A stretch of DNA of 64,000 nucleotides from Aquatica leii (lineage: Eukaryota > Arthropoda > Insecta > Coleoptera > Lampyridae). The stretch is from assembly GCA_035610365.1 (NCBI GenBank), contig CM069432.1, positions 235,256,104-235,320,103 of the forward strand. The letters run 5' to 3'. The notes beneath the pieces are model-generated. The model searched no databases. It worked only from the letters and a program-made list of their open reading frames with translations, and was not told where the DNA came from. Of this stretch, positions 1-10,165 are shown piece by piece. Position 1 is the stretch's first letter. Each line of letters starts with the position of its first letter. Position numbers and translations under genes: made by a program.

Positions 1-372
1 ATAATGAGTGAAGACAGAGTAGCGCAGTACGAACGCCATATTAATGAAAAAGAAATTTGCAAAAAAATATTTTCAGAAGATCACCAAAAATCCAAATCTG
101 GGCAAACACTGTTATGTACCAGTTTCTCCGAATGGAGACAGCTTTCCTTTAAGATTTAGCACTCGATATACCTATTACAATCTAACGTTGTATGAAAGCG
201 GGACAAAAAATGTTCATTGTTTTCTTTGGGGGGATTGTAATGGTGGGAAGATGTAGAAATATGTAGATACAATTTTTTCCAAAATTAAAGACTATTGTGA
301 CAGAGGTCGTGGGCAAAATATGAATCATCAAATGCTAACAATGATATCGTGGTTTAAGAAAAAATGGAAATA
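1..372 (+). pseudogene. Remnant of a DUF7869-like insect repeat protein
   Basis: Two overlapping frames give one protein trace. Frame 1 up to about 168 reads INEKEICKKIFSED. The frame from 44 reads HCYVPVSPNGDSFPLRFS and YYNLTLYESGTKNVHCFLWG, meets a stop at 254-256 and continues to DYCDRGRGQNMNHQM near 300-330. The same order (charged E-K-E helix, 'ppP-G-' segment, Y-NLT-YE, then S/D-xx-xGQNxN) occurs on the minus strand at 5259-5994, so this is a second broken copy of that family. It resembles DUF7869-type proteins found as repeats in insects and cnidarians; its biochemical role is not established. It is cut by the window edge, so more may lie to the left. Family assignment is from remembered similarity only. 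Confidence 0.45.
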
Positions 373-821
373 AATTTTTACTGTAACAATAAAATTGTTA
401 CGAGGATTTTCTCGCAACTTAAATTGCTAGCGTTAGTCGCTAGTTCAGTTGAGTTCGGAGATTTGGGTCGTAAGCTTCGTGGTGCTAAATTATAAAGAAC
501 AGAACAGATAGATTTTTATAGTTGAAAGGAACATCAAGCAGGCAGAGGTGCTACGGTAACATGTTCCGTTATTTGTTATTCAAAAGTGTTTGATGGCAGA
601 GCCATCTCATAGTATAATTTTACTATGTGTCTATAGTTAACTGTAAATAGCTATAAATGACGAAAATACGTTGAATTAGTTTAACACCCGCGAAATTTAA
701 AATAAGCTTTGAATAATTCGTCGGGATAAAACCACAACGTAAAAGGACGTTGAGGGTAAGCAATGTCAATGTCAATGTCTATAAGCTATAAGGGGCGTCA
801 ATGAAATTGTGGGAACAACAT

Positions 822-887
822 TAGAGTGTATCTCCTACTACTGATGAGCCCCAAAAGGGCGAAACGGCTGTCTAGTAGTTCACTCTA
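822..887 (+). ncRNA. Type I hammerhead ribozyme, copy 1
   Basis: The full core is present. CTGATGA (841-847) is followed by helix II GCCC-CAAAA-GGGC (848-860), GAAA (861-864), a minimal helix III C-GGCU-G (865-870) and the cleavage triplet GTC ending at 872. Helix I closes perfectly: TAGAGTG (822-828) pairs with CACTCTA (881-887) and CTACTA (835-840) with TAGTAG (873-878), with an internal loop TATCTC/TT suited to loop contacts. The tiny helix III matches hammerheads reported in Penelope-like elements. Expected role is self-cleavage of tandem repeat transcripts after C872. Confidence 0.9.
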
Positions 888-1162
888 GTGGCGTTTGCAC
901 AATTGCATTGACATTGCTTACCCCCAATGTCCTTTTACGTTGTGGTCTCATCCCGACGAATTATTCCAAGCTTATTTTGAATTTTGCGGGTGTTAAACTA
1001 ATTCAACGTATTTTTGTCGTTTATAGCTATTTACAGTTAACTATAAACACATAGTAAAATTATACTATGAGATGGCTCTGCCATCAAACACTTTTGAATT
1101 GTAACTTCGTCGTACTTAAATATAAGCTATAAGGGACGTCAATGCATTTGTGGGAACAACAT

Positions 1163-1228
1163 TAGAGTGTATCTCCTACTACTGATGAGCCCCAAAATGG
1201 CGAAACAGCTGTCGAGTAGTTCACTCTA
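1163..1228 (+). ncRNA. Type I hammerhead ribozyme, copy 2
   Basis: This is the same structure one 341-bp unit downstream. CTGATGA is at 1182-1188, helix II GCC/GGC is slightly weakened by a G-to-T change, GAAA is at 1202-1205 and the cleavage triplet GTC ends at 1213. Outer helix I TAGAGTG/CACTCTA is intact. The inner helix I has one changed base next to the cleavage site (GAGTAG instead of TAGTAG), giving an A-G mismatch. It is probably weaker than copy 1. Confidence 0.85.
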
Positions 1229-1776
1229 GTGGCGTTTGCACAATTGCATTGAGATTGCTTACCCCCAATGTCCTTTTACGTTGTGATTTTATCCCGACGA
1301 ATTATTCAAAGCTTATTTTGAATTTGGCGGGTGTTAAACTAATTCAACGTATTTTCGTCGTTTATAGCTATTTACAGATAATTGTTTATCTTTTTGTAGA
1401 GTTTGAGAAAAATTGAAAATGAAAAAGTTTTCGTCTTCTTTGTCATCATTAGAAGATTGGTGGGCATGTGTAGCAGAAAATAGTTCCAAAGCGTTAAGGC
1501 ATAAGTTATATATCATTTTTCTGCCAGTTTTCTTCACGGTTTCTGGCAACTATCTCATTTTAAAAGATGGCTGAAAACAAGTGACTAAAATAGCCTCGTT
1601 AATCTCTGGAGTTAAACTATAAAAATGTTTAAATCTATTACTTAATGAGTTCACTAACTGTACCGTGACAACAGTTAAATGTCGAGGTTCTATTTCTAAC
1701 AACATATTCAATCTCTTTCTAAGTGAAATTAATGTCGGTAGAAGTACGCCATAATAACAGTTGTTTTCTTTCTTCT

Positions 1777-3405
1777 TTAAGTCCCATCTCCGCTACGGAG
1801 TTTGGAAATCATCGTGGCGATTATTATTTTGGATGCTGCTGCCCGAAACAGCTGGGTGGAGTTACAGTTGTACCATTCCCGCAGGTTACGTAACCAAGAC
1901 ATTCTTCTTCGACCAACACTTCGTTTGCCCAGAATTTTTCCTTGCATGATAAGTTTTAGCAGGTCGTATTGCTTTCCCCGTATAATGTGGCCAAGATATT
2001 GAAGTTTACGACTTTTGATATCCGTGACGAGTTCTTCTTCATCTTTATTTACTCTCCTCAGCACTTCCTTATTTGTAATTTTGTCGGTCCACGGGATTTT
2101 AAGAATTCGTCTGTATATCCACAATTCGAAGGAGTGTAACCTTTTTGTAAGGTACTTGTTTAGTGTCCATGCTTCCATTCCGTATAACAATACGGAATAG
2201 ACATAGCATTTTACCAATCTTAATTTGAGAGGTAACGTCAGATCTTTGTTGCATAAGACACATTTCATCTTTAAGAATGTATTTCTTGCCTGTTCTATTC
2301 TAGAAAGAATTTCAGGTGCGTTTTCATTTCTATTGTTAACCGTCGTACCCAAATATCTATATCTTTCCACTCGTTCTATTTGTTCTCCTTGAATACAGAG
2401 GTTTACGTTGTCAATGTTTCTTTTTGAGATTATCATGAACTTTGTCTTGCTGGTATTTAAACTTAGGCCATATTCCTCACTAACTACCGCCACTCTATTC
2501 ATTATTCTAGTTAAATCTTCTAATGTTTCTGCCATAATAATGGCATCATCGGCATACCTAATGTTATTAATCGGTATTCCATTAACAGTTATACCAGCAG
2601 ATTCACCTGTGATTGCCTTATCAATTATATGTTCTGAGTAAAAATTAAAGAGTGTCGGGGATAATATGCACCCTTGTCTTACGCCTCTCTTGATCTCGAT
2701 CTCTTCCGATACTCTTTGATCCACACGTATGACCGCTTTTTGGTTAAAATATAAGTTAGAAATAATTCTTATATCGCGTGTGTCTATTTCCTTATTTCGA
2801 AGGAGCTCTAAGAGAATATCGTGTTTTACTTTATCGAACGCCTTGTTGTAGTCAATAAAACAGACGTAGACATCTTCGTTCATGTCGAGGCATCGTTGCA
2901 TAAGTATATTATAAGCTACTAGGGCTTCACGTGTTCCCAAACCCCTTCTGAAGCCAAACTGAGTGTTTCCTATGTGTTCTTCCAGCTTTAAGTACAATCT
3001 GTGGTGTATGATCTTCAGAAACAGTTTAAGTGTGTGGCACATTAAGCTAATTGTCCTATAATCATTACAGTGTCGTGGTTTATTTTTCTTGGGAATGGCT
3101 ATAAATGTGGAAACAAGCCATTCCTTTGGGATTATGCCTGTTTTATAAATACTGTTGAATAGTTCTTCTAGTAGCTTGATATGGGTATCTTCTAACAGTT
3201 TAAGTATTTCAATCGGCAAGTTATCTGGGCCGGCTGCTTTCCCAGTTTTCATGTTTTGAAGAGCGTATTTTATTTCTCTGAAGGTAATTTCAGATCCAGT
3301 TTCTTCTTCGTCAAATTCTGTTATATTCATCGTTCTATTATCCTCAAAGAGTTTTTCAATATAATTTTTCCATAGCTTGAGTTTACTTTCAATATCCGCT
3401 ATCAC
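1777..3405 (-). CDS. RTE LINE reverse transcriptase, uninterrupted 542-codon ORF
   Basis: This is a non-LTR reverse transcriptase for target-primed copying of the element's own RNA. RT signatures occur in the expected order: GPDNLPIEILK near residue 60, TQFGFRRGLGTREAL near 150, CFIDYNKAFDKV near 183, GVRQGCILSPTLFNFY near 242, and the catalytic RYADDA with YADD at about residues 284-287 (bases 2545-2556). The C-terminal region YRYLGTTVNN ... LRNLREWYNC ... LFRAAASK is typical of arthropod RTE proteins. The ORF has no internal stop, so this insertion is younger than most in the window, but its first Met is internal to the real protein. The endonuclease and linker lie upstream (3406-3948) in another frame, so one indel separates them near 3410-3470. 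Confidence 0.9.
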   Translation of the reverse strand: MIADIESKLKLWKNYIEKLFEDNRTMNITEFDEEETGSEITFREIKYALQNMKTGKAAGPDNLPIEILKLLEDTHIKLLEELFNSIYKTGIIPKEWLVSTFIAIPKKNKPRHCNDYRTISLMCHTLKLFLKIIHHRLYLKLEEHIGNTQFGFRRGLGTREALVAYNILMQRCLDMNEDVYVCFIDYNKAFDKVKHDILLELLRNKEIDTRDIRIISNLYFNQKAVIRVDQRVSEEIEIKRGVRQGCILSPTLFNFYSEHIIDKAITGESAGITVNGIPINNIRYADDAIIMAETLEDLTRIMNRVAVVSEEYGLSLNTSKTKFMIISKRNIDNVNLCIQGEQIERVERYRYLGTTVNNRNENAPEILSRIEQARNTFLKMKCVLCNKDLTLPLKLRLVKCYVYSVLLYGMEAWTLNKYLTKRLHSFELWIYRRILKIPWTDKITNKEVLRRVNKDEEELVTDIKSRKLQYLGHIIRGKQYDLLKLIMQGKILGKRSVGRRRMSWLRNLREWYNCNSTQLFRAAASKIIIATMISKLRSGDGT

Positions 3406-3948
3406 TATTCCATTCTCATCTAATAACGTGTACAGAAATCTGTCTTGTTTTTGGAGGTACTGAAAGCTCTTTTACTTTTTGTGTAAATTGAAAGCATCAT
3501 GTTTCTTTTGTAGGCTTTCGATCTCTTCACATTTTTGTGTGAACCATGCTTCTTTAGCCTCCCGAATTTTCTGACGAATCTGCTTCTGAATACTTTTATA
3601 TCTTTTCCTGTTAGTTTTATTTTTTCTTCGTTCATCCATGAGGTTTAAGATATCGTTCGTCATCCATCCTTTGTTATTACTCTTTTTTTGTCTTCTCAGG
3701 TGTTTTTCTGTGGGCGTCAATAGAGCACTCTTAAAAGACTTCCAGTTTTGATTAATATCGTCTGTCACCACATTACTTCGGAGATTTTCGTTAATTTCAT
3801 TTATTATTTCTTCTCTAACGTCCTTAAGACGATTGCAATCTATATGCTGATTTTTTGACCTTTCCATTGGTTTTTTGAGACAAATTTTCATTTTTGCTAT
3901 TATAGGATTGTGATTTGAGTTCACATCCGCACCTGGATAAGCTTTTAT
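3406..3948 (-). pseudogene. RTE endonuclease C-terminus and EN-RT linker
   Basis: The minus-strand frame begins with YPGADVNSNHNPIIAKMKI, the end of an AP endonuclease where the catalytic S-D-H motif appears as S-N-H. A charged linker follows (NWKSFKSALL, GWMTNDILNLMDERRK, QIRQKIREAKEAWFTQKCEE), the usual bridge to the RTE reverse transcriptase. The frame runs out at 3472 and an overlapping frame (3420-3635) continues, marking a frameshift against the RT ORF. Loss of the endonuclease body is due to 5' truncation at 3948. Confidence 0.8.
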
Positions 3949-4830
3949 AGTTGTTTTCACTTTGCATTAAATCAAGAGCTATTGCTATAGGTTTTAACAC
4001 TGTGCAGTATTCGTCTAAATATTGTAGCTCAACTTCTTTGAAACGTGGCAGTCCTAGATTGTTATTAGGTTGATCTCATTTTTATAATTTAGTAATTGGG
4101 AAATTGCATCAAAAAACTTACAATGTAAGATATCAAAAATTATTTCAGCACACTTTTTGACGCGTTCCATAAAGCTGAAGATTTTGCAAGGCATGAATGA
4201 TGAACGAGTGGCGGTTGAAGATGTTTTTAATGCTTTAGTAAAATCAGTCGTTGCTAAAAGACAAAAAAACGGTTCCACAAAACAAATAAAAAATGTAGCT
4301 TGGTTTCATTCATTCGCTATGTAGCAATTGTTCTGAGAAATAGTCAGTTGTTACATTTTTGATTTGCTTTGTGCAACCTGCCCTAAGTGTATGACCGGCA
4401 CCTCTTAAGTGATATACTAAGTAACTTCTTGACGAAGTATCAATTTCTATGTCCGATGGTGGAGGCTCGATTGAACTTTTAAACTTGATTAGAATACTAT
4501 CTTCATCTTTGCCAATGCTCATTGTGACAATATCTAAATCAGATGACAGGCCTACAAAAAATTGTTTAAAACCCCAACGCGATAGAATTTTCTTACTATT
4601 ATTTTTACCATTACTAGATGACTCTAACTCGTCTTCTTCTTGAGTGTTTAGCGAAATGCCAAATTCTTTATAGGTTTGGCAAGTTTTGCCCCATTTTCAG
4701 TTACAGTAGACACAATATGATTATTTTGTAAGTCATATTCACTCTGAACATCAAATAGCATATCAGCTATTCCATCATATGAATGGTCACCTCTAAACGG
4801 TAAAAGGCACCACCAGGAGTTTCTAATAAA

Positions 4831-5258
4831 ATATGATTTTTATGATAAAAATTGCAAATTATTTTGTTTGATAAAAACAAAATGTATTTAAGTATCTTAA
4901 ATACATAAAATATTCCGATTTCGTCTATTTTGAATACAGATAAAAATACTTTGGAATTATACGACAAAAATTCAAAATGCTTTTATATTTAAAATACGTA
5001 TTTGAACTAAATGTAGTTTAACTACTGCCCAACTTTGGTTCCAATAAACCGTTCTTTTTCTTTGTTGCTATTCCTGTTTTTTGTATATTTATACTCATAA
5101 ATTCACCATCTTCAAAGCTAGTCTTGTATTTTAGCACATACGGATTCTCTTTTTCTACTTGTAGGATTGCAATATCACCTCATTACACCTTTTCATTGTG
5201 TTCGTTTTTTTGAAAATTAAATTTATTAGCTCTCTCCAAGCTTTTAATATCAAAAAAA
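4831..5258. other. No recognised feature
   Basis: AT-rich sequence between the hAT remnant and the DUF7869-like remnant. Short minus-strand frames are present but show no family signature. Confidence 0.5.
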
Positions 5259-6650
5259 TCATTGTATACCAATTCTTTTACAGAGTAACTTTCTCATTGT
5301 TTTTTTAAAGTCTGTATTATTGTAACCCACTGTTCTGGGATTGAAATAGGGCCAGAACGCAATGCTTTCTTTTTTTGTTTTTAATAACTGAATTATTGAG
5401 TCCCCTTCGTTCTGAGTGTGTCCGGCCACTAAGAATAAATGTGTAATAGAGGAAATTTGAACGTACTGAACGGCGTAGATAAACATCATTACCATGAATT
5501 TGTTTTTATTTTGCCCACTGCAATTGTCAGAATAAAAACGCACTGATAGGTTAAGTTGAAATACCGTTTCCAAAAAATAATAAACACATGAGGCAATTTC
5601 ATTTACTCCTTTTTTATCTACTAACTAACTTTGATTTATAGTAAAATTGAGTTGGTTCCCCAGACGGAGTAGGTAGTACTGCTTCTAGATCAAAACAAAC
5701 AGCAATACACCTTTGACTGTTAGCTTGAACTTTGTCATTCTCTTTCGCTTTACGGGCCAATTCCTTTTCTTTTATGTGGTTTTCAAAATCCTCCTTTTTT
5801 AACCTTTTTTCATCTTCTGTAGAATTTTCGTAATCACTTTGAGCATTGATATTTTTTGGGTCTAAAAAAATAAATATTGAATTCGTTGTTAAATATTCGC
5901 GAATACACTTTAATATTCCCAAAATCCTCATTTTTGCTTTCGCATTTATGAATATAATCTTTGTGCAAGTCGGCAAGAAATTTTCCTCCTTCAATGAACT
6001 CGCTGGTAGTTTGCGATCTTAAATAATGTGACTCTTTTTTCGTTCTGCAGAATTTCGCCGCTTCCTAGTTTTTTCACCACATTTCAAATCATTTTGTCTC
6101 CCACTGCCAGAGTATTCATATAATATAACTTGCAGATTCTAATGTTCTGGCCTTCTATTTGGAAGTGATAAGCTTGATTGGTTTTTTTTTGCTTTATTTC
6201 TACCGCTATCAATAACAGCCATATATCGGAATATGTAATGCCTTTGATCATGTAAATTACCAATATTGCAGAATTTTTTAAAAATATCTTGTCTTTGATC
6301 ATTAATAATCTTTTGTGTGCAATTATAAGTAAATTTCTCACACGTAAGCTTAATTTTTTTATTAGCTACCTTTTTGCCAGTTTTACTAACGTAACTTTCT
6401 ACAAAAATTTTTTTATTTGCCTAGTTCACCGTCCATTTTTTAAGAACACGTTTTCTTTTCTTATCTTTGTTGTTGTTGTTATAGTATTAACATCAGCATC
6501 CGTTTTCTCATTAGTGAAAGCAATTGCAGCAACCTGTTGTTGTTCCACAATAATAATATCATCACTAGTTTGGTCACCAAATTCGTCTTCAGATTCATGC
6601 AGTGTTTCAAAGTCTTCGTCAATTGAAAAAAAACGTATTCACTAAGTTTA
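5259..6650 (-). pseudogene. DUF7869-like repeat protein, degraded copy
   Basis: Minus-strand order is as follows. An acidic N-terminal part (DEDFETLHESEDEFGDQTSD, 6540-6640) leads to INDQRQDIFKKFCNIGN and LHDQRHYIFRYMA (about 6220-6300), YHFQIEGQNIRICKLYYMNT (about 6110-6170) and the charged helix DFENHIKEKELARKAKEN. Then come CIAVCFDLEAVLPTPSGEPT (5640-5700) and FYSDNCSGQNKNKFMVMM with FLVAGHTQNEGDS (5390-5560). The last block looks like an RNase H-fold or transposase-like D-x(n)-GQN-N / GH-Q-E-DS region, but that is inference. Several frames must be joined, so the copy is broken. The family recurs at 1-372 on the other strand. It is probably transposon-borne; I know no assigned function. 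Confidence 0.55.
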
Positions 6651-7320
6651 TATTGTAGGTGTTTTTTACAAGTTTCATTGCAAATAGTGTTATACGATAT
6701 GGTGGTATTAACTTCATCAAAAATAGAGCAACCCTGGGACTTCTTTTGAGATATTATTTTAATTTCTCCATTTGAATTTCCATTTTTAATTGCGATTGCG
6801 ATTGATTTTGCGACTCCTACAAAAGTAAATTTTGCAACCAGACCATTATTGTAATAATTAAAACCACGAAAGTTACATCTTACCGATCCTGCATTATTCG
6901 AATAGTCCTATTAGTTTGGAAGAAAGAAGGCTACATCGTTGATATGGCCGTATTCCTGTTTGGTCGCTTGAAAAATTGCGAAGCTAAAACAAGGACACAA
7001 ATTTCTACAAGACCAACAATTTTTTTTTACCTTTGTGGCACTGTTTTTGCTTGAAAAAATAAATAGTTCTACGCAAAAAAAAGATAACAAATTTTTCGGA
7101 CTTGTGGCCCTATTCTCGCTTAAGTGCAATGCAAGTTTTTTCAATTAGAAAAATAAATTATTGATCTTAGATGTATATTGTGTTTGTTTTTTGAGCTTTT
7201 AATAGATATAGCTACTGAAAACTTCACTAAATTAACTTAAATCTGTTAATTTCAGTTAAAAAATTCACATTTAAATCTTATAGGTATTCCACTTTTAATT
7301 TGTATTTCTTATATCAAATT
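6651..7320. other. No recognised feature
   Basis: AT-rich intergenic sequence. A minus-strand open frame at 6911-7144 has no recognisable motif. Confidence 0.5.
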
Positions 7321-7700
7321 ATGTAACAAATAGTTGATAGAATGGTTCGCCTCCTGGTAATAAATTTTTAATTGTAATGATCCGTTCTCATCAGAGGTAG
7401 GAAAAGAAGCAACTAATTCAGTTAATTGCGACGTTTCGTGTTCGAGATGAACAAACATTTTTTACATTATTTTATCAACATAAACAAAACATGTATAATT
7501 ACATGAGTTACAAACATCAAATTAACGTAAAAAAATTAAACAAATTAACAACGTTGTAATTATTTGTATAAAATTGTAATAGTCAATATTTTTTTTTTTT
7601 AAAACTTTAAAACTAAATAATTAAAACTATAACAATGTTAAAAATTACTTACCACAGAGTCACAAAGATTGTGTTAAAAAATTGGAAACAAAATAAAACC
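7321..7700 (-). repeat. PLE 3'-terminal segment (minus copy), cut off from its body
   Basis: The reverse complement matches the plus-strand PLE end at about 13260-13640. Shared blocks include CACGAAACGTCGCAATT, GAATTAGTTGCTTCTTTTCC and CTTTGTGACTCTGTGG-like sequence. The match stops near 7700, where the P-type transposase region begins, and resumes near 10165. This copy has lost the CTGATGA half of the hammerhead-like motif seen in the plus copy. Confidence 0.75.
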
Positions 7701-10165
7701 ACTAGCGCTGACATTGCAGTAATTGGAACTAAAATATTATGGAGCAAAATTTCTATTTTTATATAGAATATAATTATATAATAAAAGAAAGCCATTTATT
7801 TTAAACAAATACATATATTAAAGAATAAAATATATTAATACAACGTAACATTAATAAATAGTAAACTAAAAAAAACCATACATATACTTAGAAAACATAT
7901 CCCAACATAACCTGTAGGCGTTCGTTCTTGTCCTTCCTGGCGACGATAAAATTAATTCAAGTTGTATTTTGTTTTCCTACTCGGTTTAAACTTTAATTTG
8001 TTTTTGCTAATAAGAAATGTATTTTTCTTTCTAATATCCGTATAAAATTTGCGAATAATTAACAGTAACAACACAGAAACAATTTTAACACAAATTTCTT
8101 CATAACGAACTGGGCACGAAATGAAATAAAAATCAACCTTTTCACGAATTACCTCCGTAATTTTGTTCCGAATGTGTAAAATATAACCTATTTCAGTTAA
8201 GCAGTGGTAACAAATATCATATATATGACACAAACAAATTAAAAATTTAACATATTTAAGACGACTTTCACTTTGATTATATTCCTTTAACATCGTGTAA
8301 ATATGACGACTGATGAAACTGACTCACAATTTGAACCTTTAGTTTGAACACTAACTAAATTATTGAGAATACAAGTTTTAAGAGAAGGAGTAAATTGATA
8401 ACAAGATTGATTTGTGTGATCTACTCCGCATTGACAAAAAGCACTAAATAAATTTTCTACAGAATCCTGATTCGAACAACGAATTCGCAGAAATTGAAAA
8501 CCAGCCTTTTGACAAATATCCCAAATGTTCAGAGCACCTCTAAGTGTTAAAATCCAAACTTTTTTACATTTTGGGGATCAAAGAACTTTGTTTAAATTCT
8601 TGTCAATGAAAGTCCAACCTTTATTTTTTTGTAACATTTCATGGAAAAATGCAACATGACCACTATTTTGACTTATAGCGCAACAAAACTTTTTACCGTG
8701 ATTTTTTTTTACTGTTGCACTATTTAAACTATCGAAGAGAGTGTCAACAAGACCGACAAATTCTGATGTATTAGCAGCTTCTAATGGTAAATCTCCACTA
8801 GAAACGCACTCTGAAGTGCACAAGCAACTGAATAACTGAAGTTGCAAGCAACAACAAAAACATTCATTTTAATTGGATTATTTTTTAAATTAAAATAATG
8901 AGAACTCGCTTTCCAAAAATATTAAAATATGTTCTTTGAATTAGTTTTGTAGCAATCGATGATGTGATTCCACTTAGCTACTTTTACCTTATCAAACCGA
9001 ACGTTATAATTGAATAAAACATTTCTGATATTTTTTAGAAGATGTAGTGGATCATGAACAGCAACAACCTTTTTATGATTAACATGAAAACATCGGTCAG
9101 GTCTGTCAAAACGGTCTTCTTGGATTAATTGTGAAAGATCTGCAGCATTCGTTGTACCTTGATCACATACAACTGCGACCACCGTGATAGATATGTCCTG
9201 AAAACTGAAAATGACTTTCTTGAATAAAACTTTGAGATGTGAAGTTTTTACCTGATCCTTAGTAAAATAAAAAGCAGTAGGTTGTTTCCAAGATTTCCTT
9301 TAATCATATAAACTAATGCGTGATTTGCTTGTAAATTTTGACGACCAAGTGACTCTAAATCAACATAACCGATTACTTTATCTTCGCGAATGTCATAAGT
9401 GAAATTTTCGATAAAGATATTTCGTCAAACATTAAAACACAAAATCAATCCAACCTATTCATATCTTTAATACGATTGTGTAATTTTTGGAATAAATCGA
9501 TATTAAAGCCTATATTAAAAGGAATGCCACGAAACAAAGACTGCAATGTACTGTGAGAAAAAAAGAGAAAAGGTCTAAAAAATCTGTAAGAACAAGAACC
9601 TTGTTTATGGTATATAAAGCTAAAGAATAAACTTTGTCAAGAATTGCCAATTAGGACGTTTTTTATTTGCGTTACGAAATTGGGACTCCAAAAATTGCAA
9701 CCCAACGGAATCTATGCTGCGCTCTAAACCTTGAAATGCCTGAGTACAAGTGGATTTTAAAGCAGTTTTGAAACTATTTTTAGGTGATACTAACTTTGTT
9801 TATAATTTAGAAAACTTTACAAGAACATCTATATTGAGCATTATTTTTTTTGCGAAAACTGGAATTTTTACCTAATGACTTACGACAAAGTCTAACAACT
9901 TGTTTCGGAGTAGATGAGGGCAGAAGTGTATTAATTGGTTTTAGATTAGGAGAAACAAAAGATAATGACGACGTTGAAGCAACAATTTCAAATAAAGTAT
10001 TAATATGCAAACCAGAATTTATAGAACCTTCGAAATCAGATTCTGACGAATGAGACGATTGTACAGGTGTTGGATTTAAAAGCAATGTGGAAACAACATT
10101 AGGATCCCTATGTAGTCGATTTTTAACTAAAGAAGTAAAACAGTTATCGGAAAAGTGATTTTCGC
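7701..10165 (-). pseudogene. P-type (THAP) transposase pseudogene nested in a PLE
   Basis: Read right to left, this is a P/THAP9-like transposase. The end of a THAP zinc-binding domain (GENHFSDNCFTS, 10110-10160) is followed by a variable segment (TPKQVVRLCRKSL) and then NWQFLTKFIL / STLQSLFRGIPFNIGFN with DLFQKLHNRIKDM (9470-9680). Next come ENFTYDIREDKVIGYVDLES and GRQNLQANHALVYM (9300-9420), KSWKQPTAFYFTKDQ after a frameshift near 9297, and VVCDQGTTNAADLSQL with DPLHLLKNIRNVL (8922-9182). The block FVGLVDTLFDSLNSA and GWTFIDKNLNKVL lies at 8578-8847. The N-terminal half of the THAP domain is missing, so DNA binding is lost. It sits inside the minus-strand PLE copy, whose homology is interrupted from about 7700 to 10165. 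Confidence 0.8.

Larger units (their letters stand above)
577..1378. repeat. PLE-type terminal-repeat array: inverted partial copy plus two direct copies
   Basis: A 341-bp unit at 781-1121 is repeated directly at 1122-1378, where the second copy is truncated. Positions 577-770 are the reverse complement of about 905-1103, so the array reads inverted part, full unit, partial unit. Both direct units share ACATTAGAGTGTATCTCC, the hammerhead core and GTTTAGCACAATTGCATT-like flanks with only scattered substitutions. Direct plus inverted terminal copies carrying hammerhead ribozymes are characteristic of Penelope-like element pseudo-LTRs. No RT body is attached here: the left neighbour is a DUF7869-like remnant and the right neighbour a hAT fragment. 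Confidence 0.75.
1769..3948 (-). mobile_element. 5'-truncated RTE-clade LINE with 10-bp TSD
   Basis: The element holds the end of an AP endonuclease, a linker and a full reverse transcriptase, read right to left. It interrupts the hAT protein exactly between LDLMQ and NCYYG. AGTTGTTTTC occurs at 1759-1768 and again at 3949-3958, which is the target-site duplication. The 3' end carries a short GAAGAAAG-type tail on the coding strand rather than a long poly(A), as is usual for RTE elements. Only the last part of the endonuclease remains, so the copy is 5'-truncated and dead on arrival. Confidence 0.85.
1380..4830 (-). pseudogene. hAT transposase pseudogene, split by an RTE LINE
   Basis: Read on the minus strand, the hAT order is present in pieces. 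FRGDHSYDGIADMLFDVQ (near 4750-4803) is followed by IVSTVTENGAKLAKTYKEFG (about 4660-4720, frameshift) and YHLRGAGHTL (about 4400). Then come ATTDFTKALK (about 4240), FDAISQLLNYKNEINL (about 4080-4130) and LPRFKEVELQYLDEY / LKPIAIALDLMQ (3960-4060). The RTE insertion interrupts here. The protein resumes at NCYYGVLLPTLISLRKRL (1690-1760), VNSLSNRFKHFYSLTPEIN and FQPSFKMR. A stretch of roughly 110 bp between GHTL and ATTDF has no hAT match and may be another insertion. The C-terminal dimerisation tail ends near 1380 without the usual APVER signature. Several stops and shifts make it inactive. Confidence 0.7.

Noticed and set aside
1761..2641. Plus-strand open frames opposite the RTE reverse transcriptase
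   Set aside because: They are antisense shadows of a clear RT ORF and have no motif of their own.
8578..8847. Idea that this Cys-containing frame is a small secreted protein
   Set aside because: Its sequence and position fit the later part of the adjacent P-type transposase.
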